From the NCBI RefSeq assembly GCF_001305855.1, contig NZ_LIXZ01000005.1, positions 102,412-166,411 of the forward strand: a stretch of DNA of 64,000 nt. Direction: 5' to 3'. How positions within the stretch are numbered: position 1 is the stretch's first letter; the number at the start of each line of letters is the position of its first letter. The notes beneath the pieces were generated by a model that saw only the letters and a program-made list of their open reading frames with translations, was not told the origin of the DNA and did no database searches. The position numbers and the translations under genes were made by a program. The DNA comes from Rossellomorea vietnamensis (lineage in GTDB: Bacteria; Bacillota; Bacilli; Bacillales; Bacillaceae_B). Below are positions 24,610-33,384 of the stretch, piece after piece.

Positions 24610-27138
24610 ATGATTGGTTATTGGGGGAAAGTGAAAAAAGGGATCGTTGTATTGACTGTTTTGGCAGTGATCAGCAGTATGGCTACTACTGGAATCGTGG
24701 CAAAAAAGAAGGAAGGGAACATTAAAGGGAACCTGGTGATTGTCGGAGGGGCATTAGGGAGCAGTAACTCGGATGTGTATGAAAAGTTCATTGAATTATC
24801 CGGAGGAAAGAAGGAAGCAAAAATTGGGATCATTCCATCCGCTTCCGGTTCTTTGAAATCTTCGGTTCAATTCAAAGAAGATTTAATGTCATACGGAGTG
24901 GATGAAAAATCCATAGAAATCCTCCCTTTTTCTTCTCATGATTTCTCAGCGACAGAAGAGGATGAAAGTAAATGGAAGAAGAACGCTGAAAATCATCACA
25001 TTACCAAAAGGATAAAAAAACTCACAGGCATTTGGTTTGTCGGTGGCGACCAGCTGAAAATCACCGATACATTAATGAAGGAGAACGGAGAAAGGACAAA
25101 AGCTCTGGAAGAAATATGGGGTATTTACCGGAAAGGTGCCGTACTTGGTGGGACAAGCGCCGGAGCCGCCATTATGAGTGACGTGATGATAACGGGTGGA
25201 GACAGCTTAGGGGGCCTCCGTCAGGAATTTACAACAGAGGACGTATCTAATCCTGAAGATGAATATGCACCAGTCTATATTGAGAAGGGTCTTGGATTCT
25301 TTCAATGGGGGATTGTCGATCAACATTTCAATGAACGCTCTCGCCTTGGCAGATTAGTCGCTACGGCCTTACGTTACAAAACAGCTGATGATTTAGCTTA
25401 TGGAATCGATGAAGATACGGCGATGGTTGTGAACAATCAGGAAGGGACCATTTCCGTATTGGGTAGAGACAATGTGACCATTGTAGATACTTCAAACTCA
25501 ACAACAACCGGAAAAAGAATTAGAGATCTTGATATCAGTTATCTCTCCCCGGGTGATGAGCTACAGGTGAAAACGAAAGAATTCACCATAGCTGAGGATA
25601 AGCTTGAAACAAAGGACTATGAATATTATAACTTTAAACCTCTTCCGGCCACCGGGGTCTTATCGTCTTATGGGACATTGCCGCACTATCTTTCTTATTC
25701 GTTGGTAGACAATGAAGCGGTAGAAGAAGTATCCAGCTATCTTTATGATAGTAAAGGAAATGGCTTTGAGCTTATATTCAAACAAACGGATGAAACGAAT
25801 GGCTACTGGGGTTATCAAGATGGTCAAAAAGATTCCTACTCCATCCTGCATGTGAAAATGGGTGTATCTCCTGTGAAAATCAATCTTAGTGGGAAAGATC
25901 GGCTGCAACAAGACTTTAAGGAATCAACACTCGACGTTCCCGAAAATTCTTTTGATCCTGACACAAAAGGAAGCTTGGTGATCGTCGGAGGGGCTTTAGG
26001 CAGCAGCAATGAAGAAGTTTATAACGAATTCATTAATCGTGCGGGTGAAAATAGGAAAATCGGAATCGTCCCGGCAGCAAGTTCCAGCTTGAAGTCCTCA
26101 CATGCCTTTAAAGAAGATTTGATCTCATATGGAGTACAGGCGGAAAACATCGATATCCTTCCTATATCGAATCATGACTTTAAGGGGACGAAAGAAAATG
26201 AAGAAGATTGGATGGACAACAAGAATGATCCTGGTCTTGCAAAACACATCCTGGAGTATGATGGGATCTGGTTTGTGGGAGGCGATCAAACGAATATCAC
26301 ACAATCTTTATTGAACGAAGACGGAACGAAATCACAGGTGCTCAGCAATATGTGGGATATTTACCGAAATGGAGCGGTTCTTGGTGGTACAAGTGCAGGA
26401 GCCGCCATCATGAGTGATGTGATGATTGCAGGCGGTGGAAGCTACGACACACTATCAAAGGGGTTTACTGAAAACTATGATGGCATGTCCCAGCAAGAAG
26501 GCGGACCCGGGTATCTTGAGCAGGGGCTTGGATTCTTCCCATATGGCATCGTTGACCAGCACTTTGATAAAAAAGCACGATTGGGACGGCTGATTGCAAC
26601 GGCAACAGTCTATGGAAAAGAAAATGAATTATCTTATGGAATCGATGAGGACACCGCAATGATCGTGGATAACGCATCCAAAACGGTTGAAGTAAAAGGA
26701 AGAGGCGGTGTATCACTAGTGGATTTAAGTCAGTCAGAGCTGTCACCATCAACTCATACGTATAAAGATATCCGTTTATCATGGATCACATCAGGTGATC
26801 AATACAATGTAGAATCGAAAGTATTGACAATCAGCGACCACAAAATGTCGACAAAAGACTACGAATACTACGAATATAACGCGGCACCACATACGGGAGT
26901 ATTAACTCCGCACCCGGCACTTGCAAACTACTTAAGCTATAGCCTGCTTGATAATTATGGTCAGGATGAAGTGAAAAGCTTTAGCTTTTCTCAAGATGAA
27001 GGATTTCAACTTACCTTCAGAAAAGGAAATCAGACAGAAGGCTTCTGGGGGTACCGGGACGGGAACAAGGATGATTATTCATACCTCGAAGTTGAGATGG
27101 ATATCGATCCGGTAGCAGTCACGATTGAAGACAACTAA
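24610..27138 (+). CDS. Secreted tandem cyanophycinase-like (peptidase S51) protein
   Basis: An 842-residue protein with an N-terminal signal-like segment (GIVVLTVLAVISSMATTGIVA) and two homologous halves. Each half has GNLVIVGGALGSSN-type start, a PxxSGSLKSS block, GIWFVGGDQ, the nucleophile elbow GGTSAGAAIMSDVMI (Ser near residues 182 and 595) and FQWGIVDQHFN/FPYGIVDQHFD. A beta-rich extension with KDYEYY and HTGVL/ATGVL follows in each. These are cyanophycinase (S51 dipeptidase-like) features; secreted members degrade multi-L-arginyl-poly-aspartate. Both catalytic elbows look intact. AAGGGAGA (24595-24602) favours ATG 24610. It is monocistronic. Confidence 0.85.
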   Translation: MIGYWGKVKKGIVVLTVLAVISSMATTGIVAKKKEGNIKGNLVIVGGALGSSNSDVYEKFIELSGGKKEAKIGIIPSASGSLKSSVQFKEDLMSYGVDEKSIEILPFSSHDFSATEEDESKWKKNAENHHITKRIKKLTGIWFVGGDQLKITDTLMKENGERTKALEEIWGIYRKGAVLGGTSAGAAIMSDVMITGGDSLGGLRQEFTTEDVSNPEDEYAPVYIEKGLGFFQWGIVDQHFNERSRLGRLVATALRYKTADDLAYGIDEDTAMVVNNQEGTISVLGRDNVTIVDTSNSTTTGKRIRDLDISYLSPGDELQVKTKEFTIAEDKLETKDYEYYNFKPLPATGVLSSYGTLPHYLSYSLVDNEAVEEVSSYLYDSKGNGFELIFKQTDETNGYWGYQDGQKDSYSILHVKMGVSPVKINLSGKDRLQQDFKESTLDVPENSFDPDTKGSLVIVGGALGSSNEEVYNEFINRAGENRKIGIVPAASSSLKSSHAFKEDLISYGVQAENIDILPISNHDFKGTKENEEDWMDNKNDPGLAKHILEYDGIWFVGGDQTNITQSLLNEDGTKSQVLSNMWDIYRNGAVLGGTSAGAAIMSDVMIAGGGSYDTLSKGFTENYDGMSQQEGGPGYLEQGLGFFPYGIVDQHFDKKARLGRLIATATVYGKENELSYGIDEDTAMIVDNASKTVEVKGRGGVSLVDLSQSELSPSTHTYKDIRLSWITSGDQYNVESKVLTISDHKMSTKDYEYYEYNAAPHTGVLTPHPALANYLSYSLLDNYGQDEVKSFSFSQDEGFQLTFRKGNQTEGFWGYRDGNKDDYSYLEVEMDIDPVAVTIEDN

Positions 27139-27149
27139 ATTGATTGATC

Positions 27150-27180
27150 ACCCTGGGCAGGATTTGCCCGGGTTTTTTGT
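27150..27180 (+). terminator. Intrinsic terminator
   Basis: ACCCTGGGCA / TGCCCGGGT followed by a T-run. Confidence 0.9.
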
Positions 27181-27209
27181 TATTGGGTAATTAACATGAC
27201 ATTTCAACT

Positions 27210-27270
27210 TTGTATATGTTCTATAGCATCTGCTATACTAGTGATAACAGTGTGATAGCATTTGCTATCA
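27210..27270 (+). promoter_or_regulatory. Promoter with two matching palindromes before the RHH gene
   Basis: TTGTAT (27210-27215) and TATACT (27234-27239) form a possible promoter with an 18-base gap. Two palindromes share the consensus ATAGCATYTGCTAT: TATAGCATCTGCTATA (27222-27237), overlapping the -10, and TGATAGCATTTGCTATCA (27253-27270), downstream of the start point. Their centres are 32 bases apart, about three helical turns. Paired identical sites suit autoregulation by the ribbon-helix-helix protein. Confidence 0.65.
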
Positions 27271-27295
27271 AAATAATAGAATAGGAGGAAGAACC

Positions 27296-27493
27296 TTGTC
27301 AGATCAAGGGAAAATGCAACTTAATGTAAGGATTAATAAAGAAACGTCAGAGAAATTGGAGGAAATTGTAGAATACTATCAGCAGAATACAAAAATTGGA
27401 AGAGTGTATAAGGGTGATGTCTTAACTGACATCATCCACAAATCCTATGAGGTCATGGAGAAGCAAAAAAGAATTCAAAACCGGAAATACTAG
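27296..27493 (+). CDS. Small ribbon-helix-helix-like DNA-binding protein
   Basis: A 65-residue protein with the RHH pattern: a beta strand (MQLNVRINKE), helix one (TSEKLEEIVEYYQQNT) and helix two (GDVLTDIIHKSYEVMEKQ), ending in a basic tail. The TTG start at 27296 follows AGGAGGAAG (27282-27290). Paired palindromes lie in the promoter. No toxin-like partner follows within the next 100 bases; the next gene is desK. It may be an autoregulated solitary repressor. Confidence 0.7.
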   Translation: MSDQGKMQLNVRINKETSEKLEEIVEYYQQNTKIGRVYKGDVLTDIIHKSYEVMEKQKRIQNRKY

Positions 27494-27623
27494 TATTCTT
27501 CACGGGATAAAGACCTCTCTGGAGATAAATAAATTCTCGTAGGCAACATGTGAAAATCAGGTCCATGTATGTCATAATATAGGAGACATATTTAAAACAT
27601 TGAAAGCAAAAGAGGTATTCAGC

Positions 27624-28766
27624 GTGCAAATGCCGAAAAAATTCATCAACAACCAAAGAGGTTCAGGTATTTCTCCATACATATGGAGCATTATCAGCAT
27701 CCTGCCATTCTACTTTATCTTTCAATCATCTTCTACGATCGAAATTGCGGTAGGGATTTTCCTGACCATTACATTTTTTATTTCTTTACGTTTTGCTTTC
27801 ATCTCAAAGGATTGGCCGGTTTATTTATGGACATCGATATTGATTGCGATTTCCATCACCATGACCATCCAGTTTAATTTTATCTATTTCGCCTTTTACA
27901 TTGCTTACTATAACGGGAATATTAAAAACCGGGTTGCGTTTCTGACCCTTTACATCATTCATCTTGTACTGACGACGGCATCGATCAATTATAACTTCGT
28001 GCTGCAGAATGAATTATTTATATCCCAGTTTCCTTTCATTCTGATTATCTGGATCAGTGTCATCCTGCTTCCGTTCAATATTTATAATCGGAATAAACAG
28101 GTGGTGCTGGAAGACCAGTTGGAAGATGCTAATAAGCGAATATCGGACCTTGTCAAACAGGAAGAACGTCAGAGAATTGCAAGGGATCTTCACGATACAC
28201 TTGGTCAAAAGCTTTCGTTGATCGGACTAAAAAGTGACCTTGCGAGAAAATTGGTATACAAGGATCCGGAGCAGGCCAGAAGTGAATTACAGGATGTCCA
28301 GCAAACGGCAAGAACTGCATTAAGTGAGGTCAGGACAATGGTCTCCCAAATGAGGGGGATTCGTTTGAAAGATGAAATCGTCAGGATCAAGCAGCTCTTA
28401 AAAGCCGCTGAAATCGAATTCCGCATGACTGACGACACCGCCATTCCCCACACATCACTTTTTTTGGAAAACATCTTAAGCATGTGCTTGAAAGAGGCCG
28501 TGACCAATGTGGTGAAACATAGCAAGGCTTCTACCTGTGAACTGACTGTCGAAGAATCGGATAATGAGATGACCATTGTGGTGAAAGATGATGGTGCGGG
28601 AATCAGGAGTGATTACACACAGTCTAAAGGCAGTGGCCTTATCGGGATGAGAGAGCGGTTGGAATTTGTCAACGGAAGCCTTGATATTGTTTCGGGGGAA
28701 GGCACCACCTTAATCATGCGTGTGCCGAAAGTAATCAAACAGACAGACAGGGAGGGAATGGAATGA
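27624..28766 (+). CDS. desK: Membrane-fluidity sensor histidine kinase DesK
   Basis: A 380-residue kinase with several N-terminal TM segments, a linker coiled coil (LEDQLEDANKRISDLVKQEERQ), the phosphoacceptor His in IARDLHDTLGQKLSLIG (~residue 190), and HATPase motifs (NVVKHSKAS, DDGAGI, GSGLIGMRERLEF). The sequence closely follows my recall of B. subtilis DesK, from the N-terminal ISPYIWSIISILPFYFIF to the end. DesK senses membrane thickness/order in the cold. The GTG at 27624 has AAGAGGT ~8 bases upstream; TTG 27600 does not. It overlaps desR by four bases. Confidence 0.92.
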   Translation: MQMPKKFINNQRGSGISPYIWSIISILPFYFIFQSSSTIEIAVGIFLTITFFISLRFAFISKDWPVYLWTSILIAISITMTIQFNFIYFAFYIAYYNGNIKNRVAFLTLYIIHLVLTTASINYNFVLQNELFISQFPFILIIWISVILLPFNIYNRNKQVVLEDQLEDANKRISDLVKQEERQRIARDLHDTLGQKLSLIGLKSDLARKLVYKDPEQARSELQDVQQTARTALSEVRTMVSQMRGIRLKDEIVRIKQLLKAAEIEFRMTDDTAIPHTSLFLENILSMCLKEAVTNVVKHSKASTCELTVEESDNEMTIVVKDDGAGIRSDYTQSKGSGLIGMRERLEFVNGSLDIVSGEGTTLIMRVPKVIKQTDREGME

Positions 28767-29362
28767 TTCGAATTGTGATTGCAGAAGATCAGCGGATGCT
28801 GTTGGGCGCATTGGGGTCCCTATTGAGCCTGGAAGATGATATGGAAGTGGTAGGAAAAGCAGCCAATGGAGAAGAAGCCATTTCCCTCGTTCATGAACTG
28901 AAGCCGGATATTTGTATCATGGATATAGAAATGCCTGAAAAGACCGGACTTGAAGCGGCAGAGGAATTAAAAGGGGATGATTGTAAGGTGATCATTCTTA
29001 CAACCTTTGCAAGATCAGGCTACTTTCAGCGGGCATTAAAGGGTGGAGTGAAGGGATATTTGTTGAAGGACAGTCCCAGTGAGGAACTGGCCAATTCGAT
29101 TCGACTTGTGATGGATGGTAAACGCATATACGCCCCTGAGCTGATGGATGACGTATATAGTGAAGAGAATCCCCTCACAGATCGTGAAAAAGAAGTATTG
29201 GAGCTGGTTGCAGATGGGAAAAACACAAAAGAAATCGCAGATGAACTCTGTCTTAAAACCGGAACGGTCCGGAACTATATTTCCACGATCCTCGACAAGC
29301 TGGAAGTGAAAAACCGAATCGAAGCCATCACCCAATCGAAAGAAAAGGGATGGTTTAAATAA
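28763..29362 (+). CDS. desR: Response regulator DesR (NarL family)
   Basis: A 199-residue regulator: receiver domain with phospho-Asp in ICIMDIEMPEKTG (~54), switch Thr in ILTTFARSGYFQ, Lys in YLLKDSPSEEL, and a LuxR-type HTH (LTDREKEVLELVADGKNTKEIADEL...VRNYISTILDKLEVKNR). It closely resembles B. subtilis DesR, which activates the delta-5 desaturase gene des after phosphorylation by DesK. No desaturase gene lies on either side or anywhere in the window. Confidence 0.92.
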   Translation: MIRIVIAEDQRMLLGALGSLLSLEDDMEVVGKAANGEEAISLVHELKPDICIMDIEMPEKTGLEAAEELKGDDCKVIILTTFARSGYFQRALKGGVKGYLLKDSPSEELANSIRLVMDGKRIYAPELMDDVYSEENPLTDREKEVLELVADGKNTKEIADELCLKTGTVRNYISTILDKLEVKNRIEAITQSKEKGWFK

Positions 29363-29368
29363 TAATAG

Positions 29369-29397
29369 GGGACGGACCTTCTATGAAGGTCCGTCCC
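29369..29397. repeat. GGGACGGACCT inverted repeat, copy 2 (terminator position)
   Basis: GGGACGGACCTTC / GAAGGTCCGTCCC with a 3-base loop, followed by TCTTTC. It lies directly after desR and may end that transcript. The stretch 29400-29585 shows no gene. Confidence 0.8.
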
Positions 29398-29585
29398 TCT
29401 TTCACATTGTTGTATAAATACTACTATTGATTTATTTTCATTCATTGTTTGGTATATGGATAAAATGGAGTTTTGTTTCGTATCAAAAAAATTCTTCTAG
29501 AAAAGGTGTTTCGGTTAACGCCATATTATCATTGAATCTTACGAGCGAGCTTCAATCCCTGAAAAAATTTCTAACCCTTTTTGGG

Positions 29586-29613
29586 TTGACAACGAAATTA
29601 ATCATGATACGAT
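29586..29613 (+). promoter_or_regulatory. SigA-type promoter of the thiamine operon
   Basis: TTGACA (29586-29591) and TACGAT (29608-29613) with a 16-base gap, ~35 bases upstream of the TPP aptamer. Confidence 0.6.
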
Positions 29614-29646
29614 TACATCGAAAACAAAATTTCATAAGACGATCCA

Positions 29647-29734
29647 CTAGGGGTGCCTTCTAAAAGGCTGAGATTAAAGTGCGACTTTAAGACCCTTTGA
29701 ACCTGATCTGGTTGAGACCAGCGTAGGGAAGTGG
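29647..29734 (+). promoter_or_regulatory. TPP riboswitch aptamer
   Basis: Contains the THI-box landmarks: AGGGGTGCC at the 5' side, GGCTGAGA, GACCCTTTGAACCTGATCTG, and GCGTAGGGAAGTGG at the 3' side. It binds thiamine pyrophosphate and, via the terminator at 29779, should repress the tenA-thiE operon when thiamine is plentiful. Confidence 0.95.
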
Positions 29735-29778
29735 TGTTTGACGGTCGCGAAGAATACAATTCTATCATTCTGATCTCA

Positions 29779-29825
29779 AGCCACTTTCTGTATGCTGTAT
29801 GCATAATGGAAAGTGGCTTTTTTTG
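29779..29825 (+). terminator. Riboswitch-controlled terminator
   Basis: GCCACTTTC pairs with GAAAGTGGC, followed by seven T, between the TPP aptamer and tenA. Confidence 0.85.
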
Positions 29826-29864
29826 TTGCCCATTTCGGGTCGTCTGGAAAAGGAGTAGGAAATC

Positions 29865-30572
29865 ATGACATTTTCAAGCGTGTTACGAAACGAAGTCAAC
29901 GACATTTGGGACGCAAGCTTCCATCACCCTTTCGTCATAGGGATCGGGAATGGAACGCTCCCCATCGAGAAGTTCAAGTACTACCTCTTGCAGGATGCTT
30001 ATTACCTTTCACATTTCTCGAAGGTACAGGCGCTTGGTGCATCAAAAGCATTGGATTTACATACGACATCACGAATGGCATCGCATGCTGTAGGAACCAA
30101 TGAAGCAGAGGTTTCACTTCATGAAAATTTCTCCAAACGATTAGGCATCACGGAAGAGGAAAGAAAGAATTTCAGACCTGCCCCTACAGCATATGCCTAT
30201 ACGTCGCATATGTATCGTTCGGCGCGCTATGGGGGTTTAGCTGATATCCTGGCGGCGATACTCCCGTGCTACTGGCTCTATTACGAGGTAGGAGAACGCT
30301 TGAAATCATGTACGCCTGAAGAACCGGTTTACCAGGAATGGATTAAGGCATACGGAGGGGAATGGTTCAAAGAGTTAGTGGAAGAACAAATCAATCGACT
30401 TGATGAACTGGCTGAGACCATGAGCGAATGTGATAAAGATAGAATGAAAGAAAATTTCATTTTGAGCAGCATTTACGAATTACAGTTTTGGGAGATGGCT
30501 TACACCCTTGAAAAGTGGCCGTTCCAGAATGCCCTGGATGCCGGTAAGGAAATGAGTGGACAACATGTCTAA
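29865..30572 (+). CDS. tenA: Thiaminase II / aminopyrimidine aminohydrolase TenA
   Basis: A 235-residue all-helical TenA protein. The catalytic Cys is in AAILPCYWLYYEVGE (~residue 135), with conserved Tyr/Glu residues in YLLQDAYYL and the C-terminal ELQFWEMAY. It hydrolyses formylaminopyrimidine-derived aminomethyl-HMP to HMP, salvaging degraded thiamine. It is the first gene after the TPP riboswitch. AAAGGAGTAGG precedes the ATG, and its end overlaps ykoE. Confidence 0.95.
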   Translation: MTFSSVLRNEVNDIWDASFHHPFVIGIGNGTLPIEKFKYYLLQDAYYLSHFSKVQALGASKALDLHTTSRMASHAVGTNEAEVSLHENFSKRLGITEEERKNFRPAPTAYAYTSHMYRSARYGGLADILAAILPCYWLYYEVGERLKSCTPEEPVYQEWIKAYGGEWFKELVEEQINRLDELAETMSECDKDRMKENFILSSIYELQFWEMAYTLEKWPFQNALDAGKEMSGQHV

Positions 30573-31143
30573 TTTAAAACTGACGGACATTTTAGTGACA
30601 GTGGTCATTTCCATCATGTTCGGTGTCATCTATAAGCTATGGGGGCCGTTTTATAACATGATGAAACCAATCGGATTGCATGCGGATCAATTTATCTATG
30701 GAATGTGGTTCATGGCGGCCACAGTGGCATTCTTGATTATCCGGAAACCGGGAGTCGCCCTTTTAGCTGAAATCGCCGCTTCTTCAGGAGAGTTTCTGAT
30801 GGGTTCTGAATGGGGACTCGAGGTCCTTTTATTCGGTGTTATTCAAGGAGTGATGGCAGAATTGGTTTTCGCCGTAACGAAATATAAACGCTATGATCTT
30901 TCGGTTATATGTATAGCAACGGTCGGGTCTGCATGTGGATCCATCTTCATGGATTACATGAAAGGTTATATGGGGGATTTGGTCCTTTGGAATCTGTCGT
31001 TATTTATCTTTGCGAGATTACTGGGATCGATTGTCATCGCAGGAGCAGGTTCATTTTATTTGGTCAGGGCCCTTGAGAGAACCGGAGTCACAAGTCTGGT
31101 GAGACGTGCAAATCAGGATGATTTCGATGTATTGAACCAATAA
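30556..31143 (+). CDS. ykoE: ECF transporter substrate-binding subunit YkoE
   Basis: A 195-residue membrane protein with five or six TM helices (ILVTVVISIMFGVIYKLWGPF; FIYGMWFMAATVAFLII; VLLFGVIQGVMAELVFA and onward). It matches the YkoE S component that binds the pyrimidine precursor (HMP-type). GTG 30556 is chosen with AAGG 8 bases upstream; ATG 30565 is the alternative. It overlaps the tenA end and is followed by its ATPase (YkoD) and T component (YkoC). Confidence 0.9.
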   Translation: MDNMSNLKLTDILVTVVISIMFGVIYKLWGPFYNMMKPIGLHADQFIYGMWFMAATVAFLIIRKPGVALLAEIAASSGEFLMGSEWGLEVLLFGVIQGVMAELVFAVTKYKRYDLSVICIATVGSACGSIFMDYMKGYMGDLVLWNLSLFIFARLLGSIVIAGAGSFYLVRALERTGVTSLVRRANQDDFDVLNQ

Positions 31144-31156
31144 AGGAGGGATGCTT

Positions 31157-32584
31157 ATGCATGTCGAAAACCTTCGACTAACATTTCCCGGATCACCAAA
31201 AAGGATGTTTAATGATGTCAGTCTATCAATCAATGAAGGGGAGAAAGTATTGCTATTGGGACCATCAGGATGTGGTAAATCAACACTTCTCCATGTTTTA
31301 TCCGGGGTGATCCCCCGATCTGTGGATGTTCCCATAAAAGCTTCTAGTATGGATGTATCTGATTCCTTTGGCTATGTATTTCAAGATCCAGACTCACAAT
31401 TTTGTATGCCCTTCGTGGATGAAGAATTGGCCTTTGTGCTGGAAAATTTACGGACTCCCCGTGAAGAGATGAAAGGAGAAATACGATGGATGCTATCAGA
31501 AGTGGGACTGGACCTTGATGACCCCCATACGAAAATCTCAACATTATCAGGAGGCATGAAGCAGAAATTGGCCATAGCTTCTGCGCTTGCCTTGAGACCC
31601 GATACTTTGTTCCTTGACGAACCGACCTCGTTATTGGATGAGGAAAGTACCAAGTCTGTTTGGAAAACCATCAAAGAGATCTGCATGGATAAAACCCTGG
31701 TGATCGTCGAGCATAAACTCGATCATGTTCTTGATATGATCGATCGAATTATTCTATTTGATGCTGATGGAACCATTATGGCGGATGGAGCGAAGGAATG
31801 GATCCTGGACCATTACAAAGGTACGTTGAAGGCCTTAGGTGTCTGGTACCCGGGCGCGTGGGAGGAATATCTGTCATCCTGCCGTGAGAGGGAGATTCCT
31901 TCGTTCGGACCAGTGATTGCAAGACTGGAGGACTTTAAAGGCTATCTTCAAAGTAAAGAGAAGATTCATATGCCGCATACCGTGATTCGTAAAGGGGAAT
32001 GGATTGCCATTACAGGAAGGAATGGCGCAGGGAAATCAACACTACTTCACAGCTTAATGAAGTTCATTCATACAAGCGGGACGTACGTATTAAACGGAAT
32101 ACCGATGAAAGGGAAAAAGGTTCCTCAAGACTGTGCGTTCGTTTTTCAAAATCCGGAGTTACAGTTTATCACCCATACCGTTTTTGATGAAGTTGCCTAT
32201 GGTTACCGGCTTGAGAACCTAAATGAAGAGAAGTTGGAAAGAAAGGTTAATGAGCTACTCCAGCGATTCAAGCTACGTTCATTTAAGGAACATCATCCTT
32301 ATTCTTTATCCATGGGTCAAAAACGCAGATTAAGTGTTGCAGCCTCCATCGTGCCCAAAAAAGAGATTCTGTTATTGGATGAACCAACCTTCGGGCAGGA
32401 CGCTCAAAATACCTTCGCACTGATCGAAATGCTTCAAGAGTTTCAACGCGAAGGTTCAACCATTTTGATGGTAACCCATGATGAGCGGATCATCCATCAC
32501 TTTGCAACCAGGGTGTGGACAATAGAAAAAGGACGACTGCTTCAAGATCAGGGTGTAGAACCTGTAAGGAGCAAAGCATTGTGA
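31157..32584 (+). CDS. ykoD: ECF transporter double ATPase YkoD
   Basis: A 475-residue protein with two fused ABC ATPase domains. Walker A motifs are GPSGCGKSTLL and GRNGAGKSTLL; signatures are LSGGMKQKLAIA and LSMGQKRRLSVA; Walker B are LFLDEPTSLL and LLLDEPTFG. It energises uptake of the thiamine precursor with YkoE and YkoC. ATG 31157 is set by AAAGGAGGG (31143-31150). Its stop overlaps the ykoC start. Confidence 0.93.
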   Translation: MHVENLRLTFPGSPKRMFNDVSLSINEGEKVLLLGPSGCGKSTLLHVLSGVIPRSVDVPIKASSMDVSDSFGYVFQDPDSQFCMPFVDEELAFVLENLRTPREEMKGEIRWMLSEVGLDLDDPHTKISTLSGGMKQKLAIASALALRPDTLFLDEPTSLLDEESTKSVWKTIKEICMDKTLVIVEHKLDHVLDMIDRIILFDADGTIMADGAKEWILDHYKGTLKALGVWYPGAWEEYLSSCREREIPSFGPVIARLEDFKGYLQSKEKIHMPHTVIRKGEWIAITGRNGAGKSTLLHSLMKFIHTSGTYVLNGIPMKGKKVPQDCAFVFQNPELQFITHTVFDEVAYGYRLENLNEEKLERKVNELLQRFKLRSFKEHHPYSLSMGQKRRLSVAASIVPKKEILLLDEPTFGQDAQNTFALIEMLQEFQREGSTILMVTHDERIIHHFATRVWTIEKGRLLQDQGVEPVRSKAL

Positions 32585-33384
32585 ATATGGAAATCGTTCA
32601 TAAATCCACCCGGCTCCATTACATTAATCCGAGTATGAAATTGATCGTGATGATTGCACAGTTTCTATTTTTACTATTCGTTCATTACCTTAACTGGCTA
32701 TTGTATTTGACCTTGTTTGCTTTCCTCTTACTGTTGTCATTCTCTGGGTATTCAAGGAGGTTAGTGCTGCTGATGACACTGCCATTTTTCCTTGTCTTTA
32801 TCTCTACGGCTTCCTCGATGATCATGTTTGGGAAAGGGGAGACGACGTGGCTTACGTGGGGGATCATCCAAGTGACAGAGGAAAGTTTTTACAGGGGGGT
32901 TCATATAGGAATGAGGGCATTCCTATTCGCTCTTTTAGGTCTCTTATTTGCTCTGACGACAAGACCTGTCCTGCTGTTTTATTCACTTATGCAGCAATTG
33001 GGACTTAAACCGAAGTATGCTTATAGTTTTATGGCCGGGATAAGGCTGATCCCCATCATGCTCGAAGAATTCAATACCATTCGGAATGCGCGTAAAGTCA
33101 GGGGTTCAGGGGAACGAAGAGGCATTAAGAGACTAATCCATATCATGCAGTCCTATTCCATCCCCTTACTCGCACAAAGTATCAGGAGGGCACACAGAAT
33201 TGCAGTTGCCATGGAAACAAAAGGATTTGATGGCGATGGGGAAAGAACCTATTTCTACAAAGTAGGATTTTCAAGATTTGATGGCTATTTTATTGGGACC
33301 ATCATCCTCATGATTTTAGTAAGTTACGTACTTTCTATCTATCTACCAATTTTTCCGACGGGAGATGTTCGCTATGGAAATTGA
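32581..33384 (+). CDS. ykoC: ECF transporter T component YkoC
   Basis: A 267-residue membrane protein of the CbiQ/EcfT family: hydrophobic helices near the N-terminus, GVHIGMRAFLFALLGLLFALTT, and the coupling-helix Ala-Arg-Gly-type motif in NARKVRGSGERR and AMETKGFDG. It anchors YkoD to YkoE. GTG 32581 overlaps the ykoD stop and has AAGGAGC 8 bases upstream; ATG 32587 is possible. A longer upstream frame is not supported by an RBS. Confidence 0.9.
   Translation: MNMEIVHKSTRLHYINPSMKLIVMIAQFLFLLFVHYLNWLLYLTLFAFLLLLSFSGYSRRLVLLMTLPFFLVFISTASSMIMFGKGETTWLTWGIIQVTEESFYRGVHIGMRAFLFALLGLLFALTTRPVLLFYSLMQQLGLKPKYAYSFMAGIRLIPIMLEEFNTIRNARKVRGSGERRGIKRLIHIMQSYSIPLLAQSIRRAHRIAVAMETKGFDGDGERTYFYKVGFSRFDGYFIGTIILMILVSYVLSIYLPIFPTGDVRYGN

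Noticed and set aside
29427..29863. Open frames across the thiamine leader on both strands
   Set aside because: They cross the TPP aptamer and terminator, whose RNA landmarks explain the sequence.
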